From positions 1 to 47,116 of the forward strand of contig CAXBEA010000018.1 in NCBI GenBank assembly GCA_963974645.1: DNA of 47,116 nucleotides, written 5' to 3'. Position 1 is the stretch's first letter. Each line of letters opens with the position of its first letter. The notes beneath the pieces are model-generated. The model was not told the origin of the DNA. It saw nothing but the letters and a program-made list of their open reading frames with translations, and searched no databases. Source of the stretch: Motiliproteus sp963974645 (GTDB lineage Bacteria > Pseudomonadota > Gammaproteobacteria > Pseudomonadales > Balneatricaceae). Shown piece after piece: positions 22,758 to 30,566 of this stretch. The position numbers and the translations under genes are program-made.

Positions 22758-24263
22758 TTAAACCGACATCAGCACAGTTTTGACTTCAGTGTAGTGTTCA
22801 ATGGCTTCGGTACCCATCTCCCTGCCTACCCCAGACTGTTTGAACCCGCCAAAGGGTAGAGCAGGGTCCAGCGCGGTGTGGCAATTCACCCAGACGCTTC
22901 CTGCTTTGATGCGAGGTATCAGACGATGAATCGCTGCTAGGTCGTTGGACCAGATGCTAGCGCCTAGACCGTAAGGGGAATCATTGGCCATTTTGACTAC
23001 ATCATCGATATCGTCAAAGGGTATCGCGGTGAGTACAGGGCCAAAAATTTCCTCTTGCACCACCCGTGCACTTTGATCGACATCAGCCAGTATCGTTGGT
23101 TTAACAAAATAACCCTGGTCGCCAGCACGTCCACCGCCGGTGACCACCCTTGCCCCTTGTGATATGCCACTGTCGATATAATCACAGACACGATTTAGCT
23201 GTTTTTGTGAGATCAAAGGGCCCAGATCTACACTGGGGTCAATACCCTGACCTAGCTTCATGCCTTTGGCGATATTGGCGATATCGGCGACGACGTTATC
23301 AAAGATCTTTTTATGTACATAGAGACGGGAGCCCGCACTACAGACCTGGCCGGAGTTGAAAAATATCCCCATGGCGACTCCTGCCGCAGTCTTCGCCAGA
23401 TCGGCATCGGGTAACACGATTACCGGAGATTTTCCGCCTAGCTCAAGAGTCAGCCGGGTCATATTATCCATCGCGGCCTTACCGATCAGCTTGCCCACTT
23501 CGGTCGATCCGGTGAACGTGAGCTTGTCGACGCCAGGGTGTTTGGCTAGCGCATCGCCAGCGACAGCGCCTTCGCCGGTGACTATATTAACCACGCCATC
23601 AGGGTAACCCGCTTCTTGGATTAACTCGCCAAGGCGCAGGACGCTCAGGGAGGTTTCTTGCGCCGGCTTGATCACAAAGGTACAACCGGTTGCGAGGGCA
23701 GGGCCGAGCTTCCAAACGGCCAGCAGCAGAGGGAAGTTCCAGGCGATAATGGCGCCGACCACACCGATTGGCTCACGCCGGGTATAGCCGTGTAACACTG
23801 CATCGGGCATGTAGGAGACCGATGCCTGGATACTGCGACCCTCGACCTTGGTGGCCCAGCCCGCCATATAGCGCAGAAAATCGATGGCGACTGTAATATC
23901 CACATGTTGAGCCACGATGACGGATTTGCCGTTGTCGATCGATTCCAACTCGGCCAGCTCTTCGATGTTTTGCTCCATCAAATCCGCCAGACGCCATAAC
24001 AACTTCTCCCGCTGTGCAGGGCGCATCCGGCTCCAATCCGAGTTGTCGAACGCCTTTCTGGCAGCCGTGACTGCCAAGTCGACATCTGCAGCCACCCCAT
24101 TAGGAATACGGGCAATCTCAGCACCGGTTGCCGGGTTAAGCACTTCCAGGGTTTCGCCGGACCCTGCATCGACCCATTCAGAGCCGATCAACATTTTATG
24201 TTTTCTGCCGAGAAAATCGGTCGCTTTGGCGCTGGGTGTGACATTGGATTGGATGATGCTCAT
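22758..24263 (-). CDS. NAD(P)-dependent aldehyde dehydrogenase
   Basis: Cytoplasmic aldehyde dehydrogenase of 501 residues, the usual family length. The active-site motifs 'LELGGKSPVIVLPDADL' (catalytic Glu) and 'FFNSGQVCSAGSRLYV' (catalytic Cys) are intact, and the Rossmann signature 'LTFTGSTEVGK' is present. Closest in character to the phenylacetaldehyde/betaine aldehyde group. Its place in the amine locus and its own sigma54 promoter suggest it oxidises the aldehyde released by QHNDH, analogous to the aldehyde dehydrogenase of the Pseudomonas phenylethylamine (pea) cluster. The exact aldehyde cannot be told. Confidence 0.92.
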   Translation of the reverse strand: MSIIQSNVTPSAKATDFLGRKHKMLIGSEWVDAGSGETLEVLNPATGAEIARIPNGVAADVDLAVTAARKAFDNSDWSRMRPAQREKLLWRLADLMEQNIEELAELESIDNGKSVIVAQHVDITVAIDFLRYMAGWATKVEGRSIQASVSYMPDAVLHGYTRREPIGVVGAIIAWNFPLLLAVWKLGPALATGCTFVIKPAQETSLSVLRLGELIQEAGYPDGVVNIVTGEGAVAGDALAKHPGVDKLTFTGSTEVGKLIGKAAMDNMTRLTLELGGKSPVIVLPDADLAKTAAGVAMGIFFNSGQVCSAGSRLYVHKKIFDNVVADIANIAKGMKLGQGIDPSVDLGPLISQKQLNRVCDYIDSGISQGARVVTGGGRAGDQGYFVKPTILADVDQSARVVQEEIFGPVLTAIPFDDIDDVVKMANDSPYGLGASIWSNDLAAIHRLIPRIKAGSVWVNCHTALDPALPFGGFKQSGVGREMGTEAIEHYTEVKTVLMSV

Positions 24264-24339
24264 AAACCCTACCTTTGTTATTTTTACGTTGTAAACAGCG
24301 AACGAGCGAAGGTTGCCCGAACCTTATAGGGTAGGGGAT

Positions 24340-24356
24340 AGCAGGAGCTATGCCAC
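24340..24356 (-). promoter_or_regulatory. Sigma54 -24/-12 promoter of the aldehyde dehydrogenase gene
   Basis: On the minus strand TGGCATAGCTCCTGCT has GG and GC exactly ten bases apart. The predicted start near 24329 gives a leader of about 66 nt, much as for qhpA. About 120 bp upstream are two TGTCTC copies (24472-24477 and 24482-24487), the inverse of the GAGACA seen before qhpA. Confidence 0.65.
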
Positions 24357-24489
24357 AATAACAAAGGTACAAATAATGCCTGTTAGCTATTGAATATAAA
24401 GAATTGTTTTTTTCTTTCGATGAGATTTAAGCGAGGTATGCAAGCGCGAGAGTGTATTAAGTCGATACGAGTGTCTCGATCTGTCTCAG

Positions 24490-25158
24490 TTAGCTTGAGC
24501 GCACAAATATCGATTGGTTAATCTCTTCACTACGGATGTTAAGCACTAGGTGTAGGAAACTGGTGGCCGCGATATTCGCAATCATGGGCCGTTGTTCTGC
24601 CCAGGGTTTGTGGTAACCAACGAAGGGGGTCAGTCCCTCCATCGAAGCGGAAATAAACAGCGCCACTTGCTGGCGTTCCTCTTCATTCAAAGCTGGATTA
24701 AGAACGGCGATCAACTCATTGAGAACGATGCGCGCCTTGATATAGAGCTCGTTCATCCGTTCCGCCATGTAGTCATCATGATTAGACAGCGCCCAAAGTT
24801 CAGGGAAAAAATTGGTAGTCTCCTGAGTCCTCATATCGTCGATGATGAAATTGACTATCGCGACGAACTGATCCTCTGCGGAATCGCCTGTGTTTTGACG
24901 GATATTATCGAATTCCAGCAGGTAGTTTTCGATCACGGTATCAAATAGATCCCGCATTAAGTCCTGTTTGTTGGAATAGTAGTAACTGAGATTGCCCACA
25001 CTAATACCGGCATCTGCGGCAACTTTTCGTAGCGTCAGGTTGTGGTAGCCCGAGGTGGTCATTAGATTACGTGCAGACTTTAAGATTTTCAAGACACGTT
25101 CCTGCCCTTTGGAGTAAGCGGCGGTACCGGGTCTGACTTGTAACTGGAGTTCTTGCAT
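24490..25158 (-). CDS. TetR family transcriptional regulator
   Basis: DNA-binding regulator of 222 residues. The N-terminal helix-turn-helix ('LTLRKVAADAGISVGNLSYY', then YSNKQDLMRDLF) is followed by an all-helical ligand domain. It lies upstream of the aldehyde dehydrogenase on the same strand, separated by 226 bp that contain a sigma54 promoter, and is divergent from qhpD. It may sense an amine or aldehyde and repress qhpDFE or itself. No clear TetR palindrome was found. Confidence 0.88.
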   Translation of the reverse strand: MQELQLQVRPGTAAYSKGQERVLKILKSARNLMTTSGYHNLTLRKVAADAGISVGNLSYYYSNKQDLMRDLFDTVIENYLLEFDNIRQNTGDSAEDQFVAIVNFIIDDMRTQETTNFFPELWALSNHDDYMAERMNELYIKARIVLNELIAVLNPALNEEERQQVALFISASMEGLTPFVGYHKPWAEQRPMIANIAATSFLHLVLNIRSEEINQSIFVRSS

Positions 25159-25288
25159 AGGCGGATTCTAAAGGGTTTATCAAAGGCGGCTGGATTATCC
25201 CTATTTCGGCTTATCGGTTCAAATGAAACTATATGGAATAATCTGATGCGTGTTTTACAATCGATGGTTCTAAGAATAGCTGATAAAT

Positions 25289-25312
25289 TAGGTCTTATGA
25301 CCTATTTTTTTT
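25289..25312 (+). terminator. Rho-independent terminator upstream of qhpD
   Basis: TAGGTC-TTAT-GACCTA followed by eight T's is a compact intrinsic terminator on the plus strand. No plus-strand gene ends before it; the nearest gene, tetR, starts at 25158 and runs the other way. It implies a short transcript from the tetR-qhpD gap, either a small RNA or an attenuated leader. Confidence 0.6.
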
Positions 25313-25517
25313 CAATTCAAGCTGATACTGTGTTTTAGGACGCATGTACTATAAAAATAAAAGAGCAAACTATTATGTCTGTATTAGCTACTGAACAAGT
25401 TGTCATATCGTCGAATTCGCCAGCCATCTTGGTTGCGCTTTCTTATTCGCATCTCCTTCCCTTTCACTGTTTAACAGCCCCGTTTCGACACTATTTGACC
25501 CTGTGATCTGATCCATT

Positions 25518-25569
25518 GATAGCGTCTTTCTGATGGGGGATACAGCCCTCAACAGCGCTATCTGATTTT
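25518..25569 (+). terminator. Hairpin plus T-run just before qhpD (possible attenuator)
   Basis: GATAGCG (25518-25524) and CGCTATC (25556-25562) enclose a 31-nt loop that can form a further GGG/CCC pairing. TGATTTTT follows, and the qhpD ATG is 35 bases on. The position suggests control of read-through into qhpD. Confidence 0.4.
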
Positions 25570-25604
25570 TCTCCATCCAGTCAAACAATGTTTTGGGGGC
25601 CGTT

Positions 25605-27035
25605 ATGGGCACGCAATTAAATCTGATCGAAAATAACCTTCATGAAGTATCCGTTGATAATAAGCGGATGCTGTTTCACATCCCTAGTAGCAGCCTGTTC
25701 CAACTCGATGAGGTGACCGGGCAGGTGATAGACCTGCTGCGAGAGCAGTCTGATCTGACCTATTTGCGGCTGCAACAACGACTTGAAACCCAGCACTCGG
25801 CAGACGTGATCAGTGAGACGTTGCGAGAATTGGTCTCAATGGAGATCGTTAGCGATGGTCGGCCGCTAACGCCGGAGATAGGGATTAAACACGTTGAGAA
25901 CTATCCGCTGAATACGCTGGTGCTCAACGTCAACACCGGCTGTAATCTCAGCTGTACCTATTGTTATAAAGAGGATCTGGACAAGCCCTCGGCCGGTAAA
26001 AAGATGACCTTTGAGACCGCCAAGAGTTCGATCGAGATGCTGATCAAAGAGTCGCCGGACGAGACCCGTTACAACCTGGTAATGTTTGGCGGCGAACCTC
26101 TAAGCCACCTTCCATTAATACGTCAGGTTGTTGAATATGCTGAGCAACGCTTTGGCGAACTCGACAAACAGGTCGATTTCACCATGACCACCAATGCCAC
26201 GTTGCTGAATGAAACCACTATCGATTTTCTGGCGAAACACCGGTTTGGATTGTCGGTCAGTATGGATGGCCCCCAAGCGATTCACGACCGTAACCGAATC
26301 ACCGTCGGAGGCCAGGGCACGTATGCGGTAGTGGCGGCTAAAGCCCGTATGCTGCTGGAGCGTTACCGCAGCCGTCCGGTCGGTGCACGGGTCACGCTGA
26401 CGCGGGGCACGACCGATGTGATCCGCATCTGGGATCACCTGTTCAACGATTTGGGTTTTGCCGAGGTGGGCTTCGCACCGGTGACCTCCGGCGACATCTC
26501 CAGCTTTAACCTGACCGATGCCGAGTTGGTCGAGGTGTTCAGCAACATGAAAAAGTTGGGTGCGCACTATCTGGAGGAGGCACTGGAGCACCGCAATATC
26601 GGTTTTTCCAACATGCATCAGCTGCTCACCGATATTCACGAAGGCAGTAAAAAAGCGTTGCCCTGTGGTGCCGGTGTCGCCTTGCTAGCGGTCGATCACA
26701 GCGGCGGCCTGAACCTGTGTCACCGGTTTACCGGTTCGGACCTGCCGTTGTTTGGTACGGTTGAGACGGGCATCGACAAGGAGAAGTTGTCGGGGTTCCT
26801 TGATAAGCGCCTGGATCGCACCAATACAGACTGCAGCACCTGCCATATCCGTAACCTCTGCTCCGGCGGTTGCTACCACGAGAGCTATGCCCATTACGAC
26901 GACCCGACCATGCCGGTCTACCATTACTGTGATCTGATGCGAGACTGGGTCGATTTCGGGATCGATGTATACACCCGTATCCGGGCTCAGAATCCCGCGT
27001 TTTTTGATGTCTATATCACCCCCCGCAAAGCCTAG
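25605..27035 (+). CDS. qhpD: QhpD radical SAM enzyme, thioether bond synthase for QhpC
   Basis: SPASM-type radical SAM protein of 476 residues. In known QHNDH systems QhpD forms the Cys-to-Asp/Glu thioether bridges within QhpC. The SAM-cluster motif CNLSCTYC has its three cysteines at 113, 117 and 120. An N-terminal leader-binding-like domain (about 10-90) precedes it, and auxiliary-cluster cysteines are concentrated in the last quarter ('CSTCHIRNLCSGGC', plus 'LPCGAG' and 'YHYCDLM'). The ATG at 25605 behind GGGGG is preferred over a TTG four codons earlier; the resulting length fits the family. It is 6.9 kb from its substrate gene, not next to it. Confidence 0.94.
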   Translation: MGTQLNLIENNLHEVSVDNKRMLFHIPSSSLFQLDEVTGQVIDLLREQSDLTYLRLQQRLETQHSADVISETLRELVSMEIVSDGRPLTPEIGIKHVENYPLNTLVLNVNTGCNLSCTYCYKEDLDKPSAGKKMTFETAKSSIEMLIKESPDETRYNLVMFGGEPLSHLPLIRQVVEYAEQRFGELDKQVDFTMTTNATLLNETTIDFLAKHRFGLSVSMDGPQAIHDRNRITVGGQGTYAVVAAKARMLLERYRSRPVGARVTLTRGTTDVIRIWDHLFNDLGFAEVGFAPVTSGDISSFNLTDAELVEVFSNMKKLGAHYLEEALEHRNIGFSNMHQLLTDIHEGSKKALPCGAGVALLAVDHSGGLNLCHRFTGSDLPLFGTVETGIDKEKLSGFLDKRLDRTNTDCSTCHIRNLCSGGCYHESYAHYDDPTMPVYHYCDLMRDWVDFGIDVYTRIRAQNPAFFDVYITPRKA

Positions 27036-27046
27036 GGTCAGAGTCC

Positions 27047-28801
27047 ATGGAAACGACTCTGGATCAAACGGTCCCCGGCATCGCCCCTGGTAAGCCTGAC
27101 GCCACCAGCCTACGGTGGCTATACAGCTTTGTGCTGCCGCATCGCCGCGGCATTGCGTTGTTGTTGGTGGTTTCCGTGGGGGCGACCTTGCTGGTGCTGG
27201 TGCAGCCCTATCTAACCAAGCGGATGATCGATGATGGCTTGCTGGCCAAGGATTTTGATCAGCTGCTGACCATCGCCGGGATGTTGCTGGGTGTGGGGCT
27301 TTTTTCGACCCTGCTGGGGGGTGTCAGCCGTTATTTTCATACCCGCTTATCAGGCCAGATTCTGTTTGCGCTGCGCGAATCGGTTTACGCCCATCTGCAA
27401 ACCCTGTCACCCGCCTTTTACAGCCGGCAGCGAACGGGGGACATCTTGTCGCGATTGGACGGTGATGTGGCCGAGATTCAACGGTTTGCCGTCGATGGGC
27501 TGTTCTCCGGGGTCAGCGGCATTATCGGCTTAATCGGTTCGGTATCGATGTTGTTGTGGCTCAACTGGCGTTTGGCGTTGGGAATGTTGGTACTGATACC
27601 GATGCAGCTGGTATACCTGCGTTACATGCGACCACTGGTACAGCAGCGCACCCGCCGTTTACGTGAGCGATCTGCCGATATCTCATCGTTTCTGGTGGAG
27701 ACGTTGGGGGCGATGAAATTTATCCAGTCGGTGAGTGCCGAACGGCGTGAGAACGGCAATCTTCAAGGCCTCAATCGCAATTATTTGAAAGAGCTGCTCG
27801 GGCTGCAGATCATCGAGTTTGCCGCCAACAGCGTCCCCAGCACCCTGACCACGCTGTTTCGGGCTTCGGCGTTTTTAATCGGCGGCTATGCGGTGATTCA
27901 AGGCGAGATGGAATTGGGCGCACTGATCGCTTTCTCAGCGTACCTGGGGATGGCCGTCGGCCCGGTTCATACCTTGCTGGGACTGTACATGGCTGTGATG
28001 CGCTTGCGGGTTAGTTTGGAGCGGGTCTGCTCGTTGACCCAGGCACAGCCTGCAGTGCAAGACCTGGGTAATCAGCAACTTTCCGAGGGTTCGAGCGGGC
28101 TACTACAGCTTGAGGAGGTTTGCTTTAGTTATCCAACGTCCGAGGGTAAGGGAGAAGAGATCACCGAGCTCAATAATGATCGGATATTCGATGGCGCCAC
28201 TGCCACCTTGCCTGCCGGTCGCCGGATCGGTCTGCTCGGCCCGTCGGGGTCGGGTAAGTCGACGCTGGTGGATCTGCTGCAGCGCCATTACGACCCTGAT
28301 AGCGGTCGGGTGTTGTTAAATGGAATGGATCTCAAATCACTGTCTATTGCGGAGCTACGTCGGAGGATCGCCGTGGTGTCCCAGGATGTCGTGCTCTTTG
28401 GTGGCTCGATTGACGCCAATATTCGTTATGCCTGCCCCGAAGCAGATCAAGCAGCAGTCCTAACCGCATTAGAACAAGCCGGTCTCGGCGCTTTTATTGA
28501 ACAGCTTGCCGAAGGGCTGCAGACCCGTATCGGCGAGCGCGGCACCCGCCTGTCGGGGGGACAGAAACAGCGCATCGCTATTGCCCGCGCATTGCTGCAG
28601 AACCCCGATATCCTGATCCTCGACGAGGCAACCTCGGCGGTGGATGCCGCCACCGAAGCGCAAATTCTAGACGAGGTGTTGCGCCTGTTTGAGGGCCGCA
28701 CCCTGATCGTGATTAGTCACCGTGAAAGCTCCCTGACGGCGATGGATATGCGGATAAAGATCACCGATCGCAAGCTGAACGTCGAAGGTGAGAACGTATG
28801 A
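27047..28801 (+). CDS. qhpF: QhpF-type ABC transporter (fused permease-ATPase)
   Basis: Half-transporter of 584 residues with an N-terminal six-helix type I exporter domain (about 30-310) and a C-terminal ATPase. Walker A 'GLLGPSGSGKST', signature 'LSGGQKQRIAIARALL' and Walker B 'PDILILDEATSAVD' are intact. In QHNDH systems QhpF is thought to export the crosslinked gamma subunit to the periplasm, since QhpC lacks a Sec signal. There is no N-terminal C39 peptidase domain, in keeping with a separate leader peptidase (QhpE). It begins 11 bases after qhpD and overlaps qhpE by ATGA. Confidence 0.92.
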   Translation: METTLDQTVPGIAPGKPDATSLRWLYSFVLPHRRGIALLLVVSVGATLLVLVQPYLTKRMIDDGLLAKDFDQLLTIAGMLLGVGLFSTLLGGVSRYFHTRLSGQILFALRESVYAHLQTLSPAFYSRQRTGDILSRLDGDVAEIQRFAVDGLFSGVSGIIGLIGSVSMLLWLNWRLALGMLVLIPMQLVYLRYMRPLVQQRTRRLRERSADISSFLVETLGAMKFIQSVSAERRENGNLQGLNRNYLKELLGLQIIEFAANSVPSTLTTLFRASAFLIGGYAVIQGEMELGALIAFSAYLGMAVGPVHTLLGLYMAVMRLRVSLERVCSLTQAQPAVQDLGNQQLSEGSSGLLQLEEVCFSYPTSEGKGEEITELNNDRIFDGATATLPAGRRIGLLGPSGSGKSTLVDLLQRHYDPDSGRVLLNGMDLKSLSIAELRRRIAVVSQDVVLFGGSIDANIRYACPEADQAAVLTALEQAGLGAFIEQLAEGLQTRIGERGTRLSGGQKQRIAIARALLQNPDILILDEATSAVDAATEAQILDEVLRLFEGRTLIVISHRESSLTAMDMRIKITDRKLNVEGENV

Positions 28802-29646
28802 ATACACCGCAGCGGTCTGCCCAGATTTCAACTCGAGCGAGACCGATAATCGGTTTGCTCGATTCGGGCATCAGTCAGCATCAGCTGCCACAGCTGCACA
28901 GCGCCGCGGCGTTTTGTACAGAGAGCGCCGCGGCGTTTTGTACAGAGAGCGCCGCGGCTTTTTGTACAGAGAGCGCTGCGACGTTTTGCACAAAGAGCGC
29001 CGCGACGTCACGCCAACAATCCTCACTCAATCAAACCGACTATCAGGACCGGCTAGGACATGGCTCGACGCTGGCGCAGGTGTTGATAGATCAGGTGCCC
29101 CAGATACAGCTATGCGTGGCTAGAATTTTTGACCGTAAGTTGACCGCCAGTGCCAGTCAGACGGCTGCGGGCATCGATTGGTTGGTAGCGGCAGGGGTGC
29201 AAGTAATCAACCTGAGCTTTGGCTTGCGCCAGGACCGCCTGCCACTTGCGCAGGCATGCCAGCGAGCGCTGGATGCCGGGGTCGTGTTGGTCGCGGCCTC
29301 ACCGGCGATGGGCGAGCCGGTCTATCCGGCACGCTATCCGGGGGTGATTCGAGTCACCGGTGATGCCCGCTGTCAGCCGAATCAGTATTCCTGGAGTCCT
29401 TCCCGGCAGGCCGACTTTGGTGCCTGCGTTCGCGCTGGGCATCCGCAGGTGATTGGTGCCAGTGTTGCTGCCGCCTATATCAGTGCGCGTGTTGGCCGTT
29501 ATCTGCAGGCGCATCCTGGGCGTCCACTCGACGCTACGCACTTGCAGGAATGGCTTAGAGAAGGCGCGTTCTACCAAGGCGCACAACGTCCTTTTGCATT
29601 GATTCCCTGGGCGCGCCGCTTAACCTGGCAGGGAGGAGCCCTATGA
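28798..29646 (+). CDS. qhpE: QhpE-type subtilisin-like leader peptidase
   Basis: Cytoplasmic S8-family serine protease of 282 residues, the enzyme type that removes the QhpC leader. The triad is visible: Asp22 in 'GLLDSGIS', His88 in 'RLGHGST' and Ser222 in 'IGASVAAAY'. No signal peptide is present. Two oddities stand out. An eight-residue tandem repeat, consensus SAAAFCTE, occupies residues 35-69 between Asp and His. The usual 'AAGN' oxyanion asparagine region reads 'VAASPAMG', so a Ser or another residue must replace Asn. It overlaps qhpF and the next gene by four bases each. Confidence 0.88.
   Translation: MNTPQRSAQISTRARPIIGLLDSGISQHQLPQLHSAAAFCTESAAAFCTESAAAFCTESAATFCTKSAATSRQQSSLNQTDYQDRLGHGSTLAQVLIDQVPQIQLCVARIFDRKLTASASQTAAGIDWLVAAGVQVINLSFGLRQDRLPLAQACQRALDAGVVLVAASPAMGEPVYPARYPGVIRVTGDARCQPNQYSWSPSRQADFGACVRAGHPQVIGASVAAAYISARVGRYLQAHPGRPLDATHLQEWLREGAFYQGAQRPFALIPWARRLTWQGGAL
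28900..29004 (+). repeat. 24-bp tandem repeat inside qhpE
   Basis: About 4.3 in-frame copies of a 24-bp unit (AGCGCCGCGGCGTTTTGTAC plus AGAG) encode SAAAFCTE. The first two copies are identical, the third differs at one base, and the last copies diverge more. Being a multiple of three, copy number changes would keep the frame. Confidence 0.95.
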
Positions 29647-30566
29647 ACATGCTGGCGAATAGTAAACACCCCGAGGTCGCGCTGGCGCTGTGCCAAGCCG
29701 ATGCGATGACCAAACTACTGAGCCTGGGACCCCGGCCGTTATTGGCGGAATGCCTGCAGCGCCTGGACTGCCCCAAAGATATGTTAGATCCACCGGCACA
29801 GGCTTGGGTGGTTAAGCGTATTCATCTGGGCAATGAGTTTTGTGAGCGCCTGCTGCCAACCCCGAGCGAGTTGTCGCTGTTGCAGCAGCAGGCGCAACAG
29901 CTCGAACTCGATTTCTGCCTGGTCACACCAATGTTGACCGATGCCGGATTTAAACGGCTGGATAGCCTATTGCCACTGTTGTCTGAGGATACCGAGGTGG
30001 TGATCAATGACTGGGGAGCGTTGCAGCAGGTGCGGGCTGACTATCCTAGCTTGGTGCCGGTTCTTGGACGGATGCTCAATAAGATGATTAAGGATCCTCG
30101 TTTACCCTCAGAACAGTGGACCCAATTACATCCGCATAACAGTCAATCGGCGCATTTCCGTACGTTGCTGGAACGTTTTGGCATAAAGCACTTGGAAATG
30201 GACGTCCCCCCGTTTGCCCGGATTGAGCATTTTAATAGCGCGCCCATGGCACTCAGCGTGCATTTTCCCTACGGCTATACGGTCAAAGGGCGGATGTGCC
30301 GAATCGGTTCGCTGGGGCAGCGCGATGAGGCTAAATTTGTCGCCGCGCATGCCTGCAATAAAGAGTGTTTGAACTATTGGGCTAAGGCTGAGCGTTGCGG
30401 CACCAAAGCGGACGCCGAGCTGGACAGTTTCCAGCGTGGCAACACCCAGTTTTATCGCCACTCGGCGGCGATGGCCACAGCGATGTGGCAGGCAGTGGAT
30501 AAGCGTTGGATCGATCGAGTCATCGTTGCAGGAGACTGGCATGAAAATCACCGCACCACTGAGTAG
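29643..30566 (+). CDS. U32 peptidase-family protein, UbiV-like iron-sulfur type
   Basis: Protein of 307 residues from the U32 family. 'HLGNEFCERL' (Cys67) aligns by pattern with the 'GETVCSKR' site of UbiV, and Cys219, Cys238 and Cys242 ('GRMCRIG' and 'HACNKEC') reproduce the C...CxxxC arrangement that holds the [4Fe-4S] cluster there. UbiV works with UbiU as an oxygen-independent hydroxylase in ubiquinone synthesis; whether this pair hydroxylates anything is not known. It overlaps qhpE by ATGA and the following U32 gene by 26 bp, so it is part of the maturation operon. No quinone synthesis genes are nearby. Confidence 0.8.
   Translation: MNMLANSKHPEVALALCQADAMTKLLSLGPRPLLAECLQRLDCPKDMLDPPAQAWVVKRIHLGNEFCERLLPTPSELSLLQQQAQQLELDFCLVTPMLTDAGFKRLDSLLPLLSEDTEVVINDWGALQQVRADYPSLVPVLGRMLNKMIKDPRLPSEQWTQLHPHNSQSAHFRTLLERFGIKHLEMDVPPFARIEHFNSAPMALSVHFPYGYTVKGRMCRIGSLGQRDEAKFVAAHACNKECLNYWAKAERCGTKADAELDSFQRGNTQFYRHSAAMATAMWQAVDKRWIDRVIVAGDWHENHRTTE

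Noticed and set aside
25160..25200. Possible sigma54 site (GG-N10-GC) upstream of qhpD
   Set aside because: Lacks the TGGC and TTGC context and lies too far from qhpD, inside the tetR start region.
25375..25506. 43-codon open frame starting MSVLATEQVV between tetR and qhpD
   Set aside because: No ribosome binding site and no recognisable similarity; kept only as a remote possibility of a leader peptide.
28900..29004. CRISPR-like array
   Set aside because: The units are contiguous 24-bp in-frame coding repeats without spacers.
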